Below, piece by piece: positions 11,953 through 23,056 of a stretch of DNA of 64,000 nucleotides. The stretch comes from Euleptes europaea (Eukaryota; Chordata; Lepidosauria; Squamata; Sphaerodactylidae). The notes under the pieces were generated by a model that was not told where the DNA came from, searched no databases, and worked only from the letters and a program-made list of their open reading frames with translations. The stretch lies in assembly GCF_029931775.1 (NCBI RefSeq), contig NC_079322.1, forward strand, positions 21,216,542-21,280,541, given 5' to 3'. Made by a program: the position numbers and the translations under genes. The first letter of the stretch is position 1; each line of letters begins with the position of its first letter.

Positions 11953-12238
11953 GCTAGAATGGTAGACTCTGATCTGGAGAACCAGGTTTAATTCCCCACT
12001 CCTCCACATGAGCAGCGGAGGCTAATCTGGTGAACTGGATTTGTTTCCCCACTCCTACACACGAAGCCAGCTGGGTGACCTTGGGCTAGTCATAGCTCTC
12101 TCAGCCCAGCTACCTCACAGGGTGTCTGTTGTGGGGAGGGGAAGGGATGGTAAGCCGGTTTGATTCTTCCTTAAGTGGTAGATAAAGTCGGCATATAAAA
12201 ACCAACTCCTACTCCTACTCCTACTCCTTCTTCTTCTT
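11953..12238 (+). repeat. tRNA-derived CORE-like SINE (family A)
   Basis: Slightly 5' truncated. The end is followed by (CTACTC)n and (TTC)n simple repeat. Confidence 0.88.
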
Positions 12239-12784
12239 TTTCGTGTGTGGGATAAATGACACATCTTGGGGCAGCACATTTGGACTGGGCCAGGCATAAC
12301 TGCTTAGATAAAGTCAAATTGGTGGGTCTATGCCTTTGAGCTTGCCCTCAGAGCAGGCTTCATGACTTGCGGTGTGGCAGCCAGTAATGATCATTGTTAC
12401 AACACAAGAGTCACTGAAGTTGAAGGAAGGCTCCTTAGCCTTGAGGAGGAAGGCTCCTTAGCCTTGAGGAACCTCCTCCAACTTGAAGAAACTTCTTCCA
12501 GCTTAAGGTAGGATGCTGTCCAATGGTAACAGGGGAAGAATATGCACCAATGCTGCTTTATCCTTATGGTGCTCTGGGCGTGGGTTGATTAAATGGCTGG
12601 TTCTGGTAGACATGAAGATGTAGCCCTAACTGGTTATCTCATCACCTAACTGCTGGTTCGCCGTCACTAGCAGATCGCTCTTGATATTCCTCAGAGGCCT
12701 GGAGTTGGTATGGCCCAGTACCCTTCAGTTTTTGACCTCTACTGTAGGGCGAATAGATATAGCTTGGTGTACTGGTTAAAACCT

Positions 12785-13110
12785 AACCTGGTACCATGGT
12801 GCCCACTGACCCCTTTCCTGGTGCCCTCTCAGTATCTTTAGAAAGTAGGCTGGGCCAGGTGGGGTTTTTTGCCAAGCAAGGCTTCCAACTGGCCGTTGGA
12901 GATTTGCAGGTTTTTAAAAACGTTGCTTTGGCAGCAGCTGTCTCCACAGCACAAGTATCTTCACTGTGTGACTGAAGGTAAGCCTCAGAAGCCATTTTGT
13001 GGCTGGCTCTGCGTTCTGTGGCAGCCATTTTGTGGCTGCACTCATGCCGCTGTGCCAGAATTTCAAAGGTGTCCAAAGACTCAAAAAGGTCGGGGACCCC
13101 TGGGCTAGGA
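12785..13110 (-). mobile_element. hAT-type non-autonomous element (CAGGGGTCCCC end)
   Basis: On minus it starts CAGGGGTCCCCGACCTTTTT, then has repeated GCCACAAAATGGC segments. The far end near 12785 is not a clean inverted match, so it is truncated or old. Confidence 0.6.
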
Positions 13111-13280
13111 TCTGGGAGATCCAGGTTCGAAGCCCCAGGAAGCTTGCTGAATGACCATGGGTCAGTCACACTCTCTCAGCATAATTATCTCACAGGGATG
13201 TTGTGAGGGTAAAATGGAGGAAGGGAAGCTCATGTACGCTGTCCTCAGCTTCTTGGAAGAGGGGTGGGATGAGAAGGTAG
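13111..13280 (+). repeat. MIR-like / CORE SINE
   Basis: CTAGGATCTGGGAGATCCAGG with GTTCGAAGCCCC (B box), CATGGGTCAGTCACAC, and TGTTGTGAGGGTAAAATGG, the MIR core and 3' part. Confidence 0.75.
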
Positions 13281-14623
13281 CAAATAGACAACAATAGGCT
13301 TTAAATTATAGGCTTGGCGCATTAGAAATCAAAAGAGAACAGTATACTTTCTGAACACACACATGGAGGAATCTAATTTCTGTGGCTTCACTGCAGACAT
13401 GCCGGCCTCTTCTCTTGTGCTGTCTCTGATTGGCACCACAAGCCATCTTGATACGATACTTAATTCCTGACAGCTCCATGCTAAGCGTTCATTAATTACA
13501 AGAATGGCAAGTGTTGCCTCCAAAGCTCACCCGCGGTCCTCCGCGACACTTCAATGGCGTCTGTTTATACAGAACGCGGAGAATTCCAACACCTACTGTG
13601 CCTCACAAGATGGGAAACGACAGTAGCTTCAAGGGTATCACCATACATCAGTTATGCTAAATTGCTCTGCTTTCCTAATAACCGGAGAAGGGCCCATGTA
13701 AATGAGAGAAATCGTGCGGTAAAAGCTCTCATTTTACCTCTTTCGCAGACATTGCCCCTGGTGGGGATGACGGGGGTTTATGACTTAAGAGTCCTAGAAC
13801 AACAAGACCTACCAGACGGAAATATTGTCTCAAGGGGGGAATTGACGAAGATCTTTTGTTTGATTCAATTAGTATTAGACGGGGCAAAACAAAGAAGCCT
13901 ATGGGTTGGATCCAGAAGGCTTTTTTTTTTTTTTTGCTTAATCTCGTCGAATTCTCCTTGTTAAGACAGCCCATCTCGCATGGCTTTCGTCCATGCAGGC
14001 CTCAAGATCCCTAGCATAGCCTTTTCGGGTGGTCGAAGGAGGCCTTTCTTCCTATTTTTGTTAGTGGAAAAGCTGGTTGGCTCCAGCCCTATGGAACAAT
14101 ACCCACTGGCTTATCACATCTTGGATACGTGTGACCCACAAACAGTGTGAGGATTTACAAAGAAAAAGTCAGGTTTTCCCAAAGAACACGTGGTGTTAAA
14201 TCAGTGTTAAATTGTGATTATAGGTTCCAGATTTCAGTTAAGGTTGAAGAGAAATAGATTTCATGGATGAGGAGGCAGGATTCATCCCGGATACTCTTTA
14301 AAAGGCAGCCCACTGCAAAATAAGCCATTAAGACCATTTAATCAGCTGCTGGTAGAATGTTCTTGTAATTTCAGTATGTTTTACGAAAAATTGGCAATTT
14401 AGTTTTCATAAGTGAGTCCCATTCATATATTTCAAACATTTCTATACTACCTCACCATCAAAATCGTCATCTTCTTTTTTCCTGTGCAGCTTGACATATG
14501 GGTTCTATGCCTGCACACAGAAATATTTAAAACGTTGTAGGGTTAAAGAGTTGTATCCAAAGGTTTTACTAACAATGGCACCTTCCTCCACTGACAGAGC
14601 CATGTTCCACCAGTGGAAGGCTC
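13281..14623. other. Repeat-free block; no gene recognised
   Basis: About 1.3 kb without a recognisable repeat. The 13554-13964 frame carries no recognised domain. A poly-T run lies at 13920-13934. A conserved non-coding element is possible but cannot be judged without alignment. Confidence 0.4.
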
Positions 14624-15168
14624 TTAAAGGTAAAACTTAAAGGTAGTCCCCTGTGTGCCCTGACCTGGATGGCCCAGGCTAGCCTGATCTCATCAGATCT
14701 CAGAAGCTAAACAGGGTCAGCCCTGGTTAGTATTTGGATGGGAGACCACCAAGGAATACCAAGGTTGCTGTGCAGAGGAAGGCACTGGCAAACCACCTCT
14801 GTTAGTCTCTTGCCATGAAAACCCCCAAAGGGGTTGCCATAAGATGGCTGTGACTTGATGGCACTTTACACACAGTCCTCTGTTTGAGCACAGGGTCATT
14901 ACTGACCCATGGGGTGTTGTCACATCCTGATGTTTACTAGGCAGACTATGTTTATGGGGTGGTTTGCCATTGCCTTCCCCAGTCATCTACACTTTACCCC
15001 CAGTAATCTGGGTACTCATTTTACCAATCTCTGAAGGATGGAAGGCTGAGTCAACCTTGATCCGGCTGCCTGAAACTGACTTCTGTCGGGATCGAACTCA
15101 GGTCATGAGCAGAGCTTTTGACTGCAGTACTGCAGCTTACCACTCTGCATCATGGGGCTCATCTTAGA
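14624..15168 (-). repeat. Sauria-type SINE, full length, split by a 5S-SINE
   Basis: On minus: a tRNA-like head with GGTAAGCTGCAGTACTGCAG, the B box GAGTTCGATCCC, the middle GGTTGACTCAGCCTTCCATC, and the shared GACTGGGGAAGGCAATGGCA. The tail, ACTTTTAAGTTTTACCTTT-like, lies at the left. A 5S-SINE is inserted near its tail. Confidence 0.88.
14655..14873 (+). repeat. 5S rRNA-derived SINE, full length, nested
   Basis: Head CCTGACCTGGATGGCCCAGG, 5S-like AGTATTTGGATGGGAGACCA, and end GACTTGATGGCACTTTACAC. Target duplication AGTCCCCTGT (14645-14654) and AGTCCTCTGT (14874-14883). One of the best-preserved copies. Confidence 0.92.
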
Positions 15169-15805
15169 ACTGATGAAAGGCTTCTTGCACTGGACGGATA
15201 TTCCACCATTATTCGAACAGAATTTTTGGCTCCAAACCAAAGATTACAGATTAACTTATATTCTCAAGGGCTCAGGGTACAGATTTCAAGGTGCAGAGGG
15301 CTAGCCATCCCACTCAATTTCTTTGGCCAGTGTACCAACAACACAGAGTCCTGTCTCTGTTGAATTTCATTCATCCATTCCTTCTCCAGCCCAGTTAAGT
15401 ATAAATCTTGCTATTAGCTCATCTTTATCCTGTGGAAACAACAGATACCCAATGGGAATGAGCTCATGCCATCTGCAAAGACCTCTGAGGAAGAACCCCC
15501 ATCAGGACAGCAGGGATTCGTGTTTTTTTTTAAATGGCCCATGTAGAAGTATTAGGTGTTCATTGGCATTTTAAAATCAGTTTATGCTGATTACTCTTTC
15601 CAAGCTTCATTACAAGGAATAGCTAAAATAGAAAATAGCTTCACTAGCTGATGTCAGACTTTTTTAAAAAAAACTACATTTAAAATGGAAAGTGTAGAAT
15701 TAAAATATGCTTAATACAGTCATGAGAATCTCTCTGTGGTAAATAGCTTAAACAAATTATATGCATGAAGAGAAGTGCAAGTGAGCTTTGCTAAGACTTT
15801 TACTT

Positions 15806-16104
15806 AAAGAAGAAAAAGAAGAAGACTTGGTTTTTATATGCCGTCTTTCTCTACCACTTAAGGAAGAATCAAACCAGCTTACAATCACCTTCCCTTCCCC
15901 TCCCAACAGACACCCTGTGAGGTAGGTGAGGCTGAGAGAGCTGTGACTAGCCCAAGGTCACCCAGCCGCTTCATGTGTAGGAGTGGGGAAACAAATCCAG
16001 TTCACCAGATTAGCCTCCACCGCTCATGTGGAGGAGTGGGGAATCAAACCTGGTTCTCCAGATCAGAGTCCACTGCTCCAAACCACTGCACCACGCTGGC
16101 TCTC
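15806..16104 (-). repeat. tRNA-derived CORE-like SINE (family A), full length
   Basis: Left end AAGAAGACTTGGTTTTTATA. The right end is the complement of GAGAGCCAGCGTGGTGCAGTGG. Confidence 0.92.
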
Positions 16105-16304
16105 GAGTCCAAGGCCTGAAGAGAACCAGCAAAGACAAAACACAAGATTGAGTTGGGGACTTTGACACTCACCAAGACACAAAGGTTTAGAAATAATGCT
16201 AATTGTTCATGTTCTATTTGCAAGATAGGTTTCTTCTTTTTTAAACAAATTATTGACTAGCCCGTAGAATTTAGACTCCATCACAATGACAGATACAGTA
16301 ATAT

Positions 16305-16420
16305 ATATATTTGGTACACTTTTATTCCATCCTTCCTCCAAGGCTCTCAGGTAGTTTACATAATTTGTCCCCTCCTACATTTTATTCTCATGACAACCTG
16401 GTGAGACAGGTTAGACTTAG
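16305..16420 (-). repeat. MIR-like SINE 3' part
   Basis: CACCAGGTTGTCATGAGAAT (minus) is the CORE part of MIR-like elements. Weak. Confidence 0.45.
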
Positions 16421-16872
16421 AAGCAACAAGTGGGGGCCCGCAAGACTTGTGGGGGGGATGTAATCTCCCCTCCCCCCCATTGTCACTGAGCCTAGTTCAG
16501 CTCCAGGCCTCAGCACCCGCCTTTGAGCCTAGCCACCTTGGCCAGGCCCAGAGCATCTCCTCAAGCCCGCCAACACAAACTCTGCAGAACCAAGGTAAGT
16601 GTGTTGTCTGCATGTGCACAGACAACACTCTTTTATTTGTGTGCGGGGGGGGGGGGAGGATTTAAAAACCCCATGTATTATTTCAAGTTCTCCAATTTTT
16701 CTGCAAACCTGTGGAGTCCCCCACGTTTGCAGAAGAACCTGTTTTTAGTCAGCGGGGCCCTGATGTGCAGATTTAGATATCTGCAGATTGGCCCACACTT
16801 GTCTATTAGAATATAAGATGACTGTTCAAAGGTCACCCTGCAAGCTTCATGGCAGAGTAGTAGGTTTAGTGA

Positions 16873-18132
16873 ACATAAGAACACAAGAAAGGCCCTGCTG
16901 GATCAGACCAAGGCCCATCAAGTCCAGCAGTCTGTTCACACAATGGCCAACCAGGTGCCTCCAGGAAGCCACCAACAAGATGAGTGCAGCAGCACCATCC
17001 TGCCTGTATTCCACCGAACCCAAAATAATAGGCATGCTTCTCTGATACTAGAGGGGATAGGTATGCAGCATGACTAGTATCCATTCGAACTAATAGCCAT
17101 GAATACCCCTCTCCTCCATGAATATGTCCACTACCCTCTTAAAGCCCTCCAAGCTGGCAGCCATCACCACATCCTGGGGCAGGGAGTTCCACAATTTAAC
17201 TATGTGTTGTGTGAAAAAATACTTCCTTTTATCTGTTTTGAATCCCTCACCCTCCAGCTTTAGCAGATGACCCTGTGTTCTAGTATTATGGGAGAGGGAG
17301 AGAAACCTCTCCCTGTCCACTCTCTCCAAACCATGCATAATTTTATAGACCTCTATCATGTCTCCCCTCAGCCGCCCTAAGCGTCTTAACCGCTCCCCAT
17401 AGGAAAGTTGGTCTAGTCCCCTAATCATCTTGGTTGCTCTTTTCTGCACCTTCTCAAGCTCTGTAATATCCTTTTTTAGGTGTGGTGACCAGAACTGTAC
17501 ACAGTATTCCAAGTGTGGTCTCACCACAGATTTGTACAAGGGCAGTATGATATCAGCAGTTTTATTCTCTATTCCTCGTCTAATTATGGCCAGCATGGAA
17601 TTTGCCTTTTTTACAGCAGCTGCACACTGGGTTGACATCTTCATTGAGCTATCCACCACCACCCCAAGATCCCTTTCTTGGTCTGTCGCTGCCAGCACAG
17701 ATCCCATCAGTGTATATGTGAAGTTTGGATTTTTTGCCCCAATATGCATCACTTACTTACTCACATTGAATCTCATTTGCCATTTTAATGCCCATTCTTC
17801 CAGTATGCAGAGATCCTTCTGGAGCTCTTCACAGTCCGATTTTGTTTTAACCACCCTAAATAATTTGGTGTCATCTGCAAACTTGGCTACTTCACTGTTT
17901 AACCCCAACTCCAGGTCATTGATGAACAGGTTGAAAAGCACCGGTCCCAACACAGATCCCTGAGGCACCCCACTGCTCACATCCCACCATTATGAGAACT
18001 GATCATTGATTCCTACTCTCTGCTTCCTATTTTTCAGCCAGCTCTCAATCCATAAGAGGACTTGTCCTCTTATCCCATGACTATGAAGTTTGCTTAGCAG
18101 TCTTTGGTGAGGGACTTTGTCAAAAGCTGTTA
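16873..18132 (-). repeat. CR1 LINE, 3' 1.26 kb including reverse transcriptase C-terminal half
   Basis: From 18132 down it encodes DKVPHQRLLSKLHSHG, SGVPQGSVLGPVLFNLFIND, the catalytic FADDTK, and then a 220-aa frame 17752-17090 with LPLYKSVVRPHLEYCVQFWS. It ends in the 3' UTR with ATAAGAAC repeats at 16873. Two in-frame stops are seen, one near 17985 and one at 17755-17753; otherwise the frame is open, so it is fairly young. It is 5' truncated within the RT domain. An overlapping 177-aa plus-strand frame is a shadow. Confidence 0.95.
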
Positions 18133-18459
18133 TGGGTATACCCAAAATGGGTATAGTGTTATAGGGTAAACTATATGGAAAGGATTTAATCAGGGATTAC
18201 ACAACTAAAGATATTTAGCCTAATACTTTATAACATCTATATTTTATACAGGTGAGACAGTGAAGCCAGGTTTTAACATATTAGAAGTAAAGACATTTAC
18301 AGGGAGCTTCACTATACTCGAAGGTAATCTGACTTTGGGGTAGTATAAATGAATCTGTTTAAAAATAGTTTTTGACCTTATGTACATGGAGAGTTGACTA
18401 ATGATTCCTCCTCCCTGCTTTCCTTTTTCTAGGGCTTTTAGATATTTCTTACTACCCAT

Positions 18460-18665
18460 TATGATATATTATTAGGATGTGTGATTATAATTTTATACTG
18501 ACCACTGAGGAAGGCCTTTCCAGGCTGAAACGCATCTGGTCCTTTTTGGATCTCATATTGGTCAATGAAAGAATGTACATCACAGTTGTTCATGTTTGAG
18601 TTTTATGCTTTTAATCTGTATGTGCACCTTATTAAAATTTATATATTTGTAATTTTATAGTAGTA
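18460..18665 (+). repeat. Possible Penelope-like element end (hammerhead-like hairpin)
   Basis: CTGAGGA-hairpin-GAAAC at 18505-18531, followed by an AT-rich end TTATTAAAATTTATATATT. It resembles 46880-47290 in layout. Family assignment is inferred. Confidence 0.4.
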
Positions 18666-20204
18666 GGTTTGCCAGTTCTTTCACTGTAAGGAGGGATTTC
18701 TTTCTGCAGAGCTTCAGAAGTTTTAACTCACCTCTAATTTGAACTGGGCTAGGCAAACTTGGCAAAGTTTGTGCAAGGGGAGGGACTCACCCACCTCCCA
18801 GCAGGTGGCTTTGGCTAGCTCTGATAAACAAATGGTCTTGATGTTCTGGAAGCTGCACCGGCTCTTTTGATACTCTGCGTTAACAGTCCACGTCACTTCA
18901 AAAAAAGAAGATGGGTTTGGATTTCATGCTCTGCACTAAAACTGCCCTGCCCTTAGTTAAAACAACTGAAGCCCACTTGTTGCCAAAGCATGTTTCAGCA
19001 CAATCATGATTTTAGTGCCTCCTTCTGTATTCTGGGCCACTGCGTACCAATCTAAGATGGAGGAGACACACTGAGCTCAGACAAACAACAAAGTTACCTG
19101 TGGGGTGAGATGCTTCTCACCCTAGGGACACCTTGATCATCTATATAATCCTCCTGAAATATGACAACAAAGTATTTTACTGAATCTCCATGAAGATTGA
19201 AATGTTTTCCCACTGATTGCTTTCTTTCCATTTTTAACATCTGATTTGTGTCCATTTATTCTCTTGCTCAGAGACAGTCCCCTTTGCCCAGGGTCATTGG
19301 CAGGGCGGCACTGGTTGAATTGATCACATAAGGAGATGTGCAAGTTAAGGACCCTTTGATTGTGGGACTGGTGTTGGTAGGGCTGTACACCTTTTTTTTT
19401 TTTTTTTTTTTTTTTCAGGTTCGGGTTTAATAACCCCGGAAATTGTTGAAAAGCTGGGAAAACCGAATGGAAGCAATTCGGCTTTTTTGAATAATCAAAA
19501 AATTTCAGGTATCATAATCCAAAACCCGAAAAATACACTGCACAGAGCTGAACACTGGGCTCAATGGAGCCCAGTGGTTATTTCTGTATCACATGCCCTC
19601 TCTGAAGTCTGTAGACTTCAAGCAGAGACAGCAGTCTGTGGACTTCAGAGACAGCAGGTGGCCAGGATCTCAGTCAGATCGCTGGCGCCTGCCCTCCGCA
19701 AAGACTGATCTGCTTTTTCGCCTCCCATTTATTGCTTCTGTTTTGTTTACCGATAAACACACACCCCTGGAAAAATACTGAAAAGTTATCTTGTTTTTTT
19801 TCTGGTTTGGCTTTAGCTGAACGCACACCCCCTAGTTGCCAGGACCTGTGATAGAGTTGCTCCAGCAGATATGAGGACACAACTGGCGGTGTGTGTGTGT
19901 GTTGAAGGCCAGGACATTCCACGGTCTGTGAAAAGGAAGGATCATCTTCCAGGAGAGGCTGCAGATCCTTGATATCTAGTTGGGAGCCATCTTCCTTGTC
20001 CTCAAGGACCCACACAAAACAGTGATACATCACATAACAACCATCCAGACAACATCACAGTTCCATACCTTTTTAATCAAGATTGTTACATTTTGGAAAT
20101 ATAACAGGGGAAAAACCTCTTCCCATCTCCATTAACAATAATGTGCTTTTTACTTGTAAAATACATTGACCATACAGGATTAGTGTATTACATTTTTAAC
20201 CAAC
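18666..20204. other. Mostly unique; poly-T and GGGTTTAATAA repeat
   Basis: No gene recognised. A 28-bp T run at 19391-19418 begins an AT-rich repeat with GGTTTAATAACCCCGGAAAT, related to the palindromic repeat at 57990-58110. Confidence 0.45.
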
Positions 20205-20376
20205 TCAAGGTGGTATACATAGTTCTCACCTTTCTGTTCTATCCTCACAACAACCCTGTGAGGTGAGTTAGGCTGAGGGATATTGAATAGCCTGAGGTCA
20301 TCCATGGCGGAATGGGGTGTGAACCCATACCTTCCTGAGTCTACTCTTGACACACTAACCACTACACTGCAGCAGC
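20205..20376 (-). repeat. MIR-like / CORE SINE
   Basis: CCTCACAACAACCCTGTGAG on plus is the complement of the MIR-like CORE. The right end is the complement of a tRNA-like GTAGTGGTTAGTGTG head. Confidence 0.75.
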
Positions 20377-20461
20377 ACAACAGAATGAAAATGTAATTCA
20401 CACAGTGGCTTGAGTGCAGCAAAAATATTACTCATAATGAATTACATTTGAGCATGCTTCA

Positions 20462-20592
20462 GTGCCTGTTTAGGAAGTCCAGAGCTGCTATGCAGAAACA
20501 GGCAATGGCAAACCACCTCTGTTTGTCTCTTGCCTTGAAAACCTTATGGGGTCACCATAAGTCAGCCGCAACGTAATGGCACTTTCCTCCAC
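20462..20592 (+). repeat. 5S-SINE 3' fragment
   Basis: CTATGCAGAAACAGGCAATG through CAGCCGCAACGTAATGGCAC. The 5S-like head is mostly missing. Confidence 0.75.
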
Positions 20593-21382
20593 CAAGCACC
20601 TGTTCCCAAGCAAATGCAACCTTCATTACAATTCTTATGTGCTTAAAATTCTAAAAGGAAGATTGTCATGTATGCTGTGCCCCTTAAGAGATAATGGTCT
20701 CTAATCTGAAAAAAAAAAGTTCAGTATTGTTAGATCTCACTCTGGTTGTAAGGAGTAACTTTTGCACTTTGTTCTCTGGCCAAAAATTGCTTCAAGTCCA
20801 ATGAGGTAAAGGGGATAAAGGAAAATGGTACCACTCTTTGAAATGCAATTTTTTAATCTGCTAGAAGGAACAACAGTTACATGACAATATGCCAGGGGGA
20901 GGGGTCATGCAAGCGATGGGTTGGATTTGGCCAGCTTTTTAAACTCAATCTTACCCAACTTTCCTCCACAATACAGCTCCTGTTCCTCTGGTTTTTGTAC
21001 ATGATTCTCACCTTTTCAGACAGGATGCCTCCTTCCTTACTGAGCAGCAGAAAAGCTGATGGGATTCTGCTAGATCACCCTCTGTTTTGCTTCTGGCTAT
21101 ATTTAAAGGATAGCTGCCAATCTTACTCTCAGTCTGGGGGTACTGCTGCTGTACCCCACCCCATCCCCCATATTCCCTGTCTGACTGCACTCTTTCTAAG
21201 GAAGAGAAAAGAACAAGATCAGTTAGAAAAGTCTGGAGAACTCAAGTGTATTCAAGTGAATTCTAGAGCTCTGTGCAAAGAGCTACACAGTTATCCTTCT
21301 ATTATCCTAACCTCATTTTCCTCCCTTCCTTCATCTTATCTTGTGTTAAACTTTTGTTTATAAGCACCTTAGACAGTAAGGT
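20593..21382. other. No gene or clear repeat seen
   Basis: The 160-aa frame at 20881-21363 has no recognisable domain, only low-complexity Leu/Ser runs; treated as chance. Confidence 0.45.
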
Positions 21383-21790
21383 AAGGCTGCTAGACCTGTC
21401 GAGGGCAGTGGATCCCCTGATTTGGGCCCCCTCCCTTTCCAGTGTCATCCAGCTGGCTGGCGGGGGTCTTACCAGGCTTAAAATGAGGCCCCAGCCCCAT
21501 CAGCGCAATGACGTCACTTCCTAAAGTGACGTTATCATGTTGGCAATGTCAAGGGAGACCCTCTGGTATTGGGCAAAACTCTGTAGTAAAAATAGCCTCT
21601 GCCGTAGAGTTTTTGCCCAAATACCAGAGCATCTCCCTTGACGTCGATGACATGATGGTGTCACTTACAGAAGTGGCACAGTGTCAGTGCAGCTGGTAAG
21701 TCCTCCTACCCCCCATCCCTCACCGGTTGCCAGGGGGACCTGGCATCCCTCACCGGTTGCCACGGGACCTGGCAACCCTCATTCAAGGGC
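21383..21790. repeat. Palindromic repeat with TGACGTCACTTCC arms
   Basis: The arms CTCTGGTATTGGGCAAAACT and the complement of AGTTTTTGCCCAAATACCAG fold around a short loop near 21585. It ends in GTTGCCAGGGGGACCTGGCA duplicated twice. A related palindrome lies at 55280-55508. Confidence 0.65.
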
Positions 21791-22865
21791 AGGTTTTTGA
21801 ACTTTGTTGTGAAACTTAGCCTGTCCAGCACTGTCTAATATCTTTACCCTCCTCATCCTTCCCGCAATGGTGACCTAATGGTTATCCAAGTTCAGGCTAA
21901 CCATGAGAGTAACCTTGACTCATCTGTGTTCTTCGTTTTCTGAAAGTAACTCAGTAATAACTTCATATAGCAAATTAATTAGTGACCATTCTTCCTTAAT
22001 AACACATAGTATTGGATGCTGCAGAATGCATTTTTTTTTTACAAGAGCCCTGTAACAGCCCAATCCTAAGCCCCATCTTGAAAGGTTTCAGGATAATGAC
22101 TAGGCTCTATGCCAGGATCTTGGAGAGATGCTGGGACTGGGATCTTAGTTTTCAGCTGCTAGTCTTTTTAAGAAATACTGCTAATACAAGTAAAGCAACT
22201 AGTTATCTCTTGCACAAGTTCGAAAAACACTGCCTTGAAAAAAGACCACACAAGCAGAGCATGACATAAAAAGATACCTATTCTGACCTTGTGGTACCTT
22301 CCATGAAAGTAGCAAGTACAAGAACACTTAGTATAATAATGTCTTACTCCTGTTGTAAGCTAGCTAATGTTGGTATCCTGGACTCTTTGCACACATATTC
22401 ACACACATAGTCAGTGCAGTACAATAGCTTCCAGAAGACTAAGGAGAGCGATACTAGAAAATGTATTTAATCAGTAGGATGTTCCTGGCTACTGATGCCA
22501 TGCTATGGTAGTACCTTTGTTCCTGAATATGTTATACTCTATCCATTCCTCCAGAATAAAAAGTATATCATATTTTAACATACTTCTAAAGCATAGTATG
22601 CTTTTTGGAAAATAAAAACAATAAAGTTCTTCCAAAAAAACCCCAACCCCTTAAATAAATGTCCAGAAACACTAATAACCACAGTTTATGAGTGCAATGT
22701 TAGAATGAGACACTGATGGAGAGATGCATTTCCTACTTTGCCTAGCCCCCTCCCCCAACTCTGCCATTTTGCAAAACGCAACTATCAACTCAGATGCCAG
22801 CAGTTGATTATTAACAACCATCAACACTATATCTTTTGTCTGCCTATAAAAGCCAACATCCACCA
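21791..22865. other. EPDR1: EPDR1 3' flank / probable 3' UTR
   Basis: No repeat or other gene recognised. The proximal part should be EPDR1 3' UTR. Its 3' end is not determined. Confidence 0.45.
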
Positions 22866-23056
22866 TCAACATTCGTCACTCATCATTTTTGGCAGAGCTG
22901 TTTGGCAGGTGCTGGGAGGAGTGAATACGGACGGGTCGCTTATCCCCAGCTTTAGATCAAAGAAGCGGGTGGAGGCTGTCATGCTGTAGTTCTTGGTGTA
23001 GGTTTCCTGAACCGGGTAACAGTCCTTCATTGTATAAACTCCAACCCAGGTTTCAA
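22866..23056 (-). CDS. EPDR1: EPDR1 coding exon 3 and stop
   Basis: The acceptor TTACAG precedes 23056. The exon encodes ETWVGVYTMKDCYPVQET through STCQ and ends with TGA at 22868-22866. No AATAAA is seen on the minus strand downstream. An ATTAAA at 22471-22466 is the nearest candidate poly(A) signal, about 400 nt after the stop. Confidence 0.95.

Noticed and set aside
14655-14873. 5S rRNA gene
   Set aside because: Only about 100 bp resemble 5S rRNA, with many differences and a BovB-like tail; a SINE.
17430-17963. 177-aa plus-strand protein
   Set aside because: Antisense shadow of the CR1 reverse transcriptase.
20881-21363. 160-aa open frame
   Set aside because: No start context, domain or splice support; composition is like the surrounding non-coding DNA.
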